From Chromera velia (lineage: Eukaryota > Sar > Chromeraceae), in NCBI GenBank assembly GCA_018398765.1, contig JAHBMJ010000814.1, positions 27,476 through 40,272 of the forward strand: a stretch of DNA of 12,797 nt. The letters are read 5' to 3'. Position numbers and translations under genes: made by a program. Positions 1 through 6,886 of the stretch are shown one piece after another; position 1 is the stretch's first letter, and every line of letters begins with the position of its first letter. The notes under the pieces were generated by a model, which saw only the letters and a list, made by a program, of their open reading frames with translations, ran no database searches and was not told the DNA's origin.

Positions 1-53
1 GGGGGGGGGGGGTCGGGGAGACGGGATGGGATGGGATTGGGTTGGGAGGGTGG
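1..53. repeat. G-rich low-complexity tract
   Basis: The window opens with twelve consecutive G residues, followed by many short G runs separated by A or T (GGGAT, GGGTT, GGGAGGG). This can in principle form a G-quadruplex on the + strand. It is not a clean telomere repeat, because the spacing units vary. No gene signal is visible here. Confidence 0.8.
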
Positions 54-1535
54 TAACAAGGGAAATGCTTTCCTGCCTGGCATCGGGTTTGATTGGTTTC
101 GTTCTTTGTTCATATGTCGACAGAACTCCAACTTTCTGTTTGCTTGTTCGATATACGTCTGTGCTTATGCTCTTCTTTCTTTCTGTGTCTGTTTCTGGCG
201 TGGAGGTCTGTTTCAAGGGGAAAGAACGAAAACGACATACGAGCACTTGGCCTCTCCAGAGAGATCGATGAGTTTGACTTTCTGCATGTGGACCGGTGTG
301 TTCCCCACTCTTTGCTTTACATCGTGGAGGTCTTTCTCATTTTATTCCTTCTGTGTGTCTGTCTGGTTTGGCGCTACAGGCACGGTCGACTGGTCTTCTT
401 TGGTTTCGGGAGCAGGTAGAGCGATACAGGCTAGCCATTTTGGGGAGTGGGATCACCGGTGCGCGCTTGTGGATTTGTCTCCGTCTGCACATGCAGCAGC
501 CTTTGGGTTCTTTCTCGCTTCCATGCCGTCTCTCTCTCTATCCACACCCCCTTTTTTTCTCAATGTGTGTGCCCATGCCGATTTCACTCGATATTGCATT
601 GTCTCTGCCCTCTGTCCCGTCCGGTCTTCCTTCATTTGATGATCATCAGACAGACTCGGGGGGACAGGTGAGCGGGAAAGGGGGCTGAGGAGGGAAGAAA
701 GGAAGCAAGCGAGGAGGAAAGGCGCGAAAAACACAAGAAAAACAACAGAGGGAAACAGAAAGGGGGAGGTCCTGTCCAGCTGTTCTTTTTTTGTTTGTTG
801 GTATGTACGTGTGGGGGGAATGAGGGAAGCAACGAAAGAGCACGACGTCCTTTGATCTCTTTGTATGTGTGTGTGTGTCATCGCCTTCGTCAGTGAGTCG
901 GAAGGAAGGAAGGACGGAAGGAAGCGAAGAAGGAAAAAGAGGAATTGCAAAAGCAAAGCGGAACGTCGGTCGTCTCTCCGGTCTTCTCTTTCATTTTCTA
1001 TTCTTCAACAACTGCTTCTTGTCATGAGCCAACCTTGGCGTTCGCGGCTGGCTTCCTTCTCCTCCAACCGGCTCTTCATGCGATCGGCTCCGGCAATCGA
1101 AAGACGTATCGGTACACTTGTGTGCATGTCTCTTTATCCGCCGGTTGTCCTCTTTCCGTTGAGTCTGGCAGCCCCCCATACTGTGGTCTGCACTGTCTGT
1201 GCCTCCGGTCGTCCTCCTGTGGTGTCCTTCCAAGAGGAAGACATTTTTTCAGCTGCCCTCCGTAGCAGGCCTCTACCAATATCTGTGTGCTTTTTCGGTC
1301 TTCGGTTTTCTTTTGATGCGATTTCGTACGTTACATTGGCTGCTACGGCTACATGGTGAGAAGAGCAGTGGATTGTTGCAAGGGCCTCACTAGGCATGGT
1401 TGCGTTTGGACGTGCTTCGTTTTTTCCCCCCTTCCCTCCTCACTAGCATGCTCTCTGCCGTTCCTTCCTTGCCTTTTCGTCCGCCCCAAACAGGCTGTCG
1501 TCGATTTTTCGTGTGAGTTTTTCTTTCGCCAGTGC
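54..1535. other. Intergenic, no credible gene
   Basis: I see no gene I can support here. Several overlapping reading frames stay open on both strands, but their translations are runs of Cys, Phe, Ser, Leu and Pro from pyrimidine-rich DNA, and no frame is better than the others. Visible local features are a 12-bp perfect palindrome TGATGATCATCA at 637-648, a purine-only-like block from about 655 to 770, a short GT run at about 865-878, and a GGAA/GAAG-rich block at about 899-950. The region could hold an untranslated or promoter part of a neighbouring + strand gene, but nothing in the sequence proves it. Confidence 0.6.
655..770 (+). repeat. Long purine-rich (GA) tract
   Basis: About 115 bases are almost entirely purine on the + strand, with only scattered C and T. 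The sequence just before it (about 300-630) is strongly pyrimidine-rich on the same strand, so the skew flips sharply near 650. Polypurine/polypyrimidine tracts of this kind can form triplexes. No function is assigned. Confidence 0.6.
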
Positions 1536-1537
1536 TT

Positions 1538-1796
1538 TCAAGCCAAGCCCCTCAAGGGGCCGCCACTTCAAAGCACGGAATGCCTCACGGGGACGCTTGA
1601 AGAAAGCAAGCTGCTTCAAACGGAATCCCTCACGGGGCCGCTTGAAGAAAGCAAGCTGCTTCAAACGGAATCCCTCACGGGGCCGCTTGAAGAAAGCAAG
1701 CTGCTTCAAACGGAATCCCTCACGGGGCCGCTTAAAAAAACCAAAGGCCTTCAAACGGAATCCCTCACTGAGGGACCGCTTGAATGCGAGACGGAA
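1538..1796. repeat. 45-bp tandem repeat array
   Basis: Full units lie at 1576-1620, 1621-1665, 1666-1710 and 1711-1755. A degenerate partial unit precedes them (about 1538-1575) and a diverged unit with a small insertion follows (1756-1796). The units at 1621 and 1666 are identical, and the outer units diverge progressively. Each unit begins CGGAATCCCTCACGG and contains nested inverted repeats: TTGAAG with CTTCAA, and AAGCA-AGC-TGCTT. The unit length is a multiple of three and lacks stops in at least two + frames and one - frame, so open frames across it are a by-product of the repeat. Confidence 0.92.
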
Positions 1797-1883
1797 TTGT
1801 CGGGACTCTCGGAGACAGCCGATTTCTCGGATGACTCTGGTGACCCTTGCGTGTCCGTGTGTGCGTCCGTGGTGTGTGTGTGG

Positions 1884-1884
<1 letters not shown>

Positions 1885-1942
<58 letters not shown>
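1885..1942 (+). repeat. (TG)29 microsatellite
   Basis: An uninterrupted run of 29 TG dinucleotides, preceded by an imperfect GTGTGTGTGGT stretch. Alternating purine-pyrimidine DNA of this length can adopt Z-form. It produces spurious Cys-Val or Thr-His reading frames on the two strands. Confidence 0.97.
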
Positions 1943-1946
<4 letters not shown>

Positions 1947-2055
1947 ATCCATGCAGTTCAGGTGGTCTGCTGACAGATCCATGCACTGCATGCACGGGAT
2001 GCGCCCGAGAGAGGAACACCTGTTTCATCTCTTGTGTGTGACGCGTCTACGACTT

Positions 2056-2134
2056 CCCATTGCTGAGAAAAAATTCTCCGACAATGGGGAGACGCCTCTC
2101 AAACTTGAAAGTCGAAAACTTGAAAGTTGAGAGG
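2056..2134. other. Two consecutive stem-loops
   Basis: The first hairpin (2056-2088) pairs CCCATTG with CAATGGG and, after a small internal loop, GAGAA with TTCTC around an AAAA loop, giving 12 pairs. The second (2095-2134) pairs CCTCTCAA with TTGAGAGG and encloses two direct copies of AAACTTGAAAGT. They sit about 200 bases before the AT-rich island. They could be a structured RNA element, a remnant of a mobile-element end, or chance. No adjacent gene explains them. Confidence 0.4.
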
Positions 2135-2616
2135 TACGGCGAGAGACTTGATCGAAAATTGAAATATCCCTGTGACGGAACGGTGTGAAAGTGCATGAGG
2201 AAACACATGAGTGTCATGGTTTGCCCTATCAAAAGTGATTTCGTTGGCAGATCACGTTGGTCTGTCGTTGTTTATCGCGATGTACCTAGCAATGCAGCTC
2301 TGCAGCACCAGTCGACGCAGTACAACGAATCGATCTAGGAATCGATCTGACTTCCAAACAGTCTTTTATTACCAGAAGTAAATTTGAACTTCATATGCCA
2401 TTGTATATACACATTGTTTTACTTTTAAATTAAGGGTATGTATTCAAAAGTTTAGTTAGTATAGTTGTTTATACCAATCCTGTAGTGTTACACAAAGTTA
2501 AATTTGTAACAATTACCCCTGACCCCCCCCTTGTTACACATAAAAGTGTGTAACAATTAGTGTACAATAATTCTAGACAAATCCACCGTCTCTCTCAGAC
2601 TTTCACTAGCTCTCTC

Positions 2617-2772
2617 ATGGCACCTCTTTTGTTCCCGTCTATATTTTTTTTATCCATGCCTCCAGTGCTCAAAATTTCTCCCTGCCGCGATGCTGACGAT
2701 ACCATTGCTCCAAAAGCAGTACCCTCAAACCATCTTGAAGAAGAAGAAGACGAAGATGAAATGTGGAATTAA
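2617..2772 (+). other. Small open frame inside the MITE-like element
   Basis: A 51-residue open frame starts with ATG at 2617 (MAPLLFPS...) and ends with an acidic tail (EEEEDEDEMWN) before TAA at 2770-2772. The segment is visibly less AT-rich than the hairpin-bearing DNA on both sides, so it may be captured host sequence. The frame is too short and too simple to call a gene. No splice sites or homology are evident by eye. Confidence 0.15.
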
Positions 2773-2918
2773 TACACACTAAAGTGTGTAATAATACATT
2801 CTTAAAAGTGATAGTTTGAATTAATGCATACTAAAGTGTGTACTTAATGCATTCGTAAAAGTGATAGTTTGAATTACTGCATACTAAAGTATGTACTAAT
2901 TCATTCATCAAAATTCTA
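2767..2918. repeat. Three ~53-bp tandem units with central palindromes
   Basis: Units start at 2767, 2819 and 2872 (52, 53 and about 47 bases). Each begins AATTA and carries an 18-bp near-palindrome of the form YACT-AA-AGTR. The first is perfect (TACACACT-AA-AGTGTGTA) and the others carry paired or unpaired base changes. Units 1 and 2 both end in AAAAGTGATAGTTTG. They lie at the right-hand side of the MITE-like element and echo the hairpin at 2531-2556 on its left side. Confidence 0.8.
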
Positions 2919-3530
2919 TTAAAATGTGTAACAAAACAATGTATAACAAAACATTTTGAAAAAACTGATTGTGTAACCCTACAAGATTGGTGTATAGTTG
3001 TTAAATATGTTTTTTTGATGATATTTTGGCGTAGATTGATTCCACTAGTAACTAAAACCTAGACTAAAACATACTAGAAAATCTTCTAGTGCATATTAGA
3101 ACATTGAAAGCTTATTTCTGCATGACATGCCAGGTTAGCTAAAGCTTAAGTTGTGGCTCACCGGCTTTAACCCAACTTATTCATTCATTTTAAACATTTA
3201 AAGTTAATTTAAATTAAATATTCAAGTAGATATTAAATAATAGTACTATTAGTGGTAAGCTATATCTCTAGTACTGGTAGGCTACTCAATATAACATTAC
3301 TATAAGCGTGGCCTTATGGAAAATAAAAACTTTTCCCTATCCCTAGCTCCCAGTGCCTGCCTAACGTTTGAAGTATCCAACTAGCTCCAGACATGGATGC
3401 TAGCGTTAGTCTTCTTACTACTGCAACCTTTGAGTCTACGCTTAGTACGCTAAAGTCTAGCCTATCTAGGCTTTTATTATTATATGTATATGCTAACTAG
3501 GCATCAAGCTTATTAAGTACCAACAACTGT

Positions 3531-3558
3531 AAGTACCGAAAAACGGAACCGACCCCCC
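3531..3558 (+). repeat. Direct repeat copy 1 flanking the foldback
   Basis: Reads AAGTACCGAAAAACGGAACC followed by a C-rich tail. A second copy in the same orientation lies at 4260-4293 beyond the other side of the foldback. The core contains CCG-AAAAA-CGG. The copies are about 730 bases apart and bracket the foldback at 3775-4255. Confidence 0.7.
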
Positions 3559-3774
3559 GTGTTCTAGTTGAGTCTGATGTGGAAAACTGACTGAACCTAG
3601 AATTAAAATTCTAGAAAGGGGGCCATAGTGGGTTCAGCGGCGAGCAAAGGCTGCAAAACAGAGTGGGGCAGTTTTTTTTTAGTAAGCAGGGCAGAGCTAA
3701 GTTTATTTTTAGTGAAAAAACCTAGAATCCAGTCATTTTAACGTTATAAAGCCTAGTTTAAGCAAAATTTTTAA

Positions 3775-4255
3775 GGTACCCTGCAGGTAGCCAGGATTTT
3801 GTGGGATTTTGGCCCAGGATTTTAACAGATTTTATGGGATTTTGGCCAGGATTTTAGCGGATTTTGACGGATTTTGCCCAGGATTCTGCTGGACTCTTAA
3901 CGTTAAAAACATAATCCCTACACCGAGGATTTTAGAATCTAAAATCCTGGAAGAAAGCTAAAATCCTAGCCTTTTCTTAGGATTTTATGGGATTATACAG
4001 GACTTTACGGGAAAGATATAATCCCGTAAAATCCCGTAAAATCCTGGCATTCATTTCTAAAATCCTGGGATCCAGGATTTTAGTCTTTATAATCCCTAGA
4101 GCCAGGATTTTAGATTTTAAAATCCTGGAGAAATAGTCCGGCAGAATCCTGGGCAAAATCCGCCTAAATCCGCTAAAATCCTGGTCAAAATCCCGTAAAA
4201 TCCGCTAAAATCCTGGGCTAAAATCCCGCAAAATCCTAGCTACCTGCAGAGTACC
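3775..4255. mobile_element. 481-bp foldback (inverted repeat) element
   Basis: The left arm (3775 to about 3895) and the right arm (about 4135 to 4255) are near-perfect reverse complements, beginning GGTACCCTGCAGGTAG on the left and GGTACTCTGCAGGTAG on the right. By eye about 11 mismatches occur over roughly 116 aligned bases. The arms are built from loosely repeated GGATTTT units on the left and AAAATCC units on the right. Shorter pairing continues to the centre, where TTTACGGGA and TCCCGTAAA close around a 9-base loop near 4015. No reading frame is present. It could extrude as a cruciform or, if transcribed, give a long double-stranded RNA. Confidence 0.85.
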
Positions 4256-4259
4256 GAAA

Positions 4260-4293
4260 GTACCGGTACCAAAAAACGGAACCACCCACCCCA
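4260..4293 (+). repeat. Direct repeat copy 2 flanking the foldback
   Basis: Reads GTACCGGTACC, then AAAAAACGGAACC and a C-rich tail (CACCCACCCC), matching the copy at 3531-3558 in orientation and order. Further GTACCGAA fragments follow to about 4325, suggesting local duplication of the short motif. Confidence 0.7.
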
Positions 4294-4466
4294 AAAGTAC
4301 CGAAGTACCGAAAGGCACGGTACTTAACAACCCTGCTAAGCATACATATTAAAATATACTTAGACTTTATATTTTAGTATATTAAAGATATGCGTACAAT
4401 CTTTGATAATTAAAATAATGGTATTGCTCATCTATGCGTACACACATAAAAATTAATATCCATCTC

Positions 4467-4716
4467 TAGGCGCTAGTCTAGGCGTCAGCTAAAGAAAAAA
4501 AAAAATCCCTCCAAACCTTTTACTTTTTTTTTTTTTCTGAGTCAAACAACTAGCTGTTGTTTGAGTGTTGCACAAGTGTTGTTCACATGTTGCACAACTG
4601 TTGCTGATCGAGTATTGTTCAAGGTCAAAAAGTAAAAAAAAAAAAGATCTCCCTTCAAAGAGTCCCTTGACGGCTTATTTTTTTTCTTTTTGTTTTTTCT
4701 TTAGCCGACGCCTAGG
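4467..4716. mobile_element. Short element with TIRs and 8-bp flanking duplication
   Basis: About 25 bases at the left (from 4476, GTCTAGGCGTCAGCTAAAG and an A run) match the reverse complement of the right end (GACCTAGGCGTCGGCTAAAG and an A run) with about two differences. The left end carries an extra partial copy, TAGGCGCTAG. An exact 8-bp direct repeat TCCATCTC flanks the pair (4459-4466 and 4717-4724). Eight-base duplications with TAGG-like ends are known for the hAT superfamily, so a hAT-type MITE is a reasonable inference. The interior holds A/T runs, a hairpin AAACAAC/GTTGTTT and two copies of TGTTGCACAA-TGTTG type. No transposase is encoded. Confidence 0.6.
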
Positions 4717-4780
4717 TCCATCTCATATTGTACAAATAAGAACTGTATTTTAATTTTACATGCTTACATCATGGGTTATG

Positions 4781-5443
4781 TTATTGATCTTAGAATGCGA
4801 TTGTCTGATTAGAAGAATGAAGAACAACACGCATTTTCAAGACGGCCCACTGCAGGAACGATCCTCGTCAAGCAACTTGAATCTGTACAGGGAAATGCAG
4901 AAGGAAAGACAAATGACCGCATCGATTGAAAGAAGCCACGATAGCATGCATGGCCTTTTCTTTTGCATGCTGGGTAGGCTAATTGAAGTGTTGCATGGAT
5001 CTGGTACTACTGTCTGATGGTACACGTGCGATGGTCCCGGCCAAGGATGGCACAAGACTAGGCGCTGCAATAAAAGGACAGGCACATGGAGAAGACACAG
5101 GAATGGAGAAGAGAAGTTCAGGGACTAGCCAGCTGATTGCTGCGTGATGCAGTCCAACACTTAATTCCATCCAGCAGCAACCCAAGTCCCAACAGAAAAA
5201 GGTGCGAACCTTTCATTTCTCCTAAAGCACTTTTGCTCACTCGGATTTCGGAAAGTTTGCGGACTGCATAGGAAACCTCAGCAGTGCGCCTCCGCCCCGT
5301 GCTTTCTTGGCCGCTGAGAGCCGAGAGAGTTACCCAGGCAGTCCGTATGCCCTCATTGGACAGAAAGGAAAGCTCGATCCTTCGCTTCGGCTGTGCATAC
5401 ATATCCATTCCGCAGTGTTGCCGCCCCCCTTTCTTTGAGTCAG
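4781..5443 (-). other. 3' flank and probable 3'UTR of the minus-strand gene
   Basis: This lies downstream of the TGA at 5444-5446 on the minus strand, so part of it is probably the 3' untranslated region. I see no clear AATAAA on the minus strand near the stop, so the end of the transcript cannot be placed. One inverted repeat, AGCATGC/GCATGCT (4943-4949 and 4965-4971), is present. Short open frames on both strands here look random. Confidence 0.45.
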
Positions 5444-6886
5444 TCAAAGTGAGCAGCACGGACGCTCCATCTCGGTGGATCCCTTCGAAATTGAGGCAGC
5501 ATTCGGATTCTGCCCCCTGCCTGCGTCCTCTGCAGATGCACCTGTGAGAGGCTGCAGTGGCTGCGCTCGCGGTCTTCCGCCAGGAGGCGGAGAAGAGACA
5601 GGGAAGTGGGAAGGGGCAGGCGGAACTGCAGTGGGCAGACACACAGGTACGAATCTACGCGGAACTGCGTACATGAGGGGCGGCCTCCACGGCGAAACAG
5701 CCCCCGCGGGCAAGGGGGACGCTCTCGAGAGTGGAATGGGTGAGGGTGTTATTCTCTGGACGGAGAGCTTTGCAACTGGGTAGAGTGGTCGTGGTACGGG
5801 TGGGGGAGGAGAAGGAGGGAGACGGGTTGGTTGCAGGGGAACGGGAGAGGGGGTGAAGGGGCCTGCTCGGACAACAGGCATGGTTGCATGCACAGCAGGG
5901 GGAGAGGAGAAGTGTCGTGTTGCTGAGGCTGTACTTGTGCAGCGGTGTGGGCTTGTGGTTGGGCTAGGAAGGGAGAAACCCACAGGAACAAGGGGGACGG
6001 CATGATTGCGTGCGGGTGGGTCAAATAAGGTCAAGTGGAGGATCCCCTTCTTGAATTCTGCTTCTTGAGTCGGAGAGGAGACACCAGGCTTTGCTGTGTG
6101 TCCTCTGCTAAGTTGTTTTGAAGTGGAGACAATGACTGAGGAGGCATTCGGGTTGGTGGGCTTAAGCGGTTTTCCTCGACTATTTGTTCGGATCTCACCC
6201 GCAGACTGGAACCCGGTTTTGCGTGACAAAGCCAGACGCGCTCTGGGTGTGGAAACGCCAGGCGGCGGCTGCGTAGTGTGAATGGGTCCCAACACTGCTT
6301 CATCTGGAAGCGTACACCCGGATAGAGACAAGTTCAGCTTCTCTCTGGTGAGGCTCTGACTCCGCCGTGTCGGTTTCTTCCTCTCTTCCCCTGCCTGTAG
6401 GCTCTTTGACGTTCCGGCCTTCAACGTTGGACTGACTATCGGGTGAGCGTGGCGTTGCGGTTGGAAGGTCTGCGCGAAGGGGGCTGGGGAGCAGGAGACA
6501 AAGCGGAGCGGCATGACAGTATGCGCTGCGTGGACGGCTCGCTGCATCGCAGCAAGAGGGGGGGAGCGTGAAAGAAAGGGAGAAAATGGGGAAACTGAAG
6601 ACCGCTCCATCGTTTGTGTGGGTACCTGAGTAGTGGGAGTGGCAACAGAATGATGGGGATTTGGCCACCCAGCAGGGCCCCCAATTTGCTTTTTGAGAGA
6701 CTGTAGCAGCCAAGATGACGCTGCTGGAGCTTCTCTCGGAGAGACAGCAAGACCGGGTCTGCTCTGTGATGTCAGAATCTTGTCTGAACTGTGCTCGTTC
6801 TTTGGCACGCAGGGTCCTGGTTGTTGTTGCCGTGGTGTCTGTAGCTGTTGTTTGATCAGAGCCGCGGCCTTCGGGTAAAGAGCCCT
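5444..6886 (-). CDS. Exon 8 (terminal), C-terminal disordered region with CCSL end
   Basis: Acceptor CAAATTGCTGCAG after a pyrimidine-rich tract, then AGG GCT CTT TAC in phase 0, matching exon 7. It encodes 480 residues that are Pro, Ser, Thr, Arg and Ala-rich and lack any globular-looking segment. It starts with a short helix (RALYPKAAALIKQQLQ) and includes proline clusters such as RLPPSPPPPVPRPLYPV. The final residues are STEMERPCCSL and TGA at 5446-5444. The 250-base intron before it runs from 7136 to 6887. Residues 1242-1721. An unrecognised splice within this low-complexity exon cannot be excluded, but no stop forces one. Confidence 0.8.
   Translation of the reverse strand, partial: RALYPKAAALIKQQLQTPRQQQPGPCVPKNEHSSDKILTSQSRPGLAVSPREAPAASSWLLQSLKKQIGGPAGWPNPHHSVATPTTQVPTQTMERSSVSPFSPFLSRSPPLAAMQRAVHAAHTVMPLRFVSCSPAPFAQTFQPQRHAHPIVSPTLKAGTSKSLQAGEERKKPTRRSQSLTREKLNLSLSGCTLPDEAVLGPIHTTQPPPGVSTPRARLALSRKTGFQSAGEIRTNSRGKPLKPTNPNASSVIVSTSKQLSRGHTAKPGVSSPTQEAEFKKGILHLTLFDPPARNHAVPLVPVGFSLPSPTTSPHRCTSTASATRHFSSPPAVHATMPVVRAGPFTPSPVPLQPTRLPPSPPPPVPRPLYPVAKLSVQRITPSPIPLSRASPLPAGAVSPWRPPLMYAVPRRFVPVCLPTAVPPAPSHFPVSSPPPGGRPRAQPLQPLTGASAEDAGRGQNPNAASISKGSTEMERPCCSL

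Larger units (their letters stand above)
2470..2996. mobile_element. MITE-like element with terminal inverted repeats
   Basis: The left end (from 2473) reads ACCAATCCTGTAGTGTTACA. The reverse complement of the right end (from 2991 inward) reads ACCAATCTTGTAGGGTTACA, so about 23 bases are inverted with two mismatches. An exact 11-bp direct repeat GTATAGTTGTT flanks the pair (2459-2469 and 2992-3002), a likely target-site duplication. If the ends are instead placed at TATA, the duplication is the 6-bp GTTGTT. The interior carries a perfect 10-bp hairpin TTGTTACACA/TGTGTAACAA (2531-2556) and three tandem units with further palindromes. There is no transposase. The family is unknown to me. Confidence 0.72.
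2340..4780. mobile_element. AT-rich repeat island (nested transposon remnants)
   Basis: Base composition switches near 2340 from mixed or GC-rich to strongly AT-rich, and switches back near 4780-4830. Inside are three separate inverted-repeat structures (2470-2996, 3775-4255, 4467-4716) plus a direct repeat flanking the middle one. The intervening stretches (about 3003-3530, 3560-3774, 4294-4458) are AT-rich, contain many CTAG tetranucleotides and small hairpins such as ACTAGAA-AATC-TTCTAGT (3073-3090), and have no long reading frame. No transposase-like protein is visible, so all pieces are non-autonomous or decayed. Whether the island is one insertion or several accumulated ones cannot be decided from one copy. 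Confidence 0.65.

Noticed and set aside
1-53. Telomere repeat
   Set aside because: G runs are separated by variable spacers (GGGAT, GGGATT, GGGTT) with no regular unit.
31-639. 202-codon + strand open frame
   Set aside because: The translation is Cys/Phe/Ser-rich with no domain, competes with other open frames over the same bases, and arises from pyrimidine-rich DNA. No start context or splice support.
453-956. 167-codon minus-strand open frame
   Set aside because: Low-complexity Leu/Phe/Ser/Pro translation of the reverse of a purine tract, with nothing protein-like in composition.
1024-1359. + strand frame starting MSQPWRSRLASFSSNRLF, resembling a mitochondrial presequence
   Set aside because: The N-terminus is suggestive, but the rest has no recognisable domain, the frame continues upstream through low-complexity sequence, and an antisense frame is equally open. 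Transcript data would be needed to revive it.
1353-2130. Long overlapping frames across the 45-bp repeat and TG run on both strands
   Set aside because: They are open because the repeat unit is a multiple of three and (TG)n has no stops, and several frames are equally open.
3775-4255. CRISPR-like array of GGATTTT/AAAATCC repeats
   Set aside because: The repeats are too short and irregular, have no unique spacers of even length, and flip orientation at a centre of symmetry. The sequence is eukaryotic.
4565-5085. Short frames near the right edge of the AT-rich island and in the 3' flank
   Set aside because: They begin inside an inverted-repeat element or in random flank, are under 90 codons, and show no motifs or splice support.
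5118-5642. 174-codon minus-strand frame overlapping the end of exon 8
   Set aside because: It overlaps the terminal exon in another frame. The exon 8 frame is phase-linked to exon 7 and runs 480 codons, so this is a shadow.
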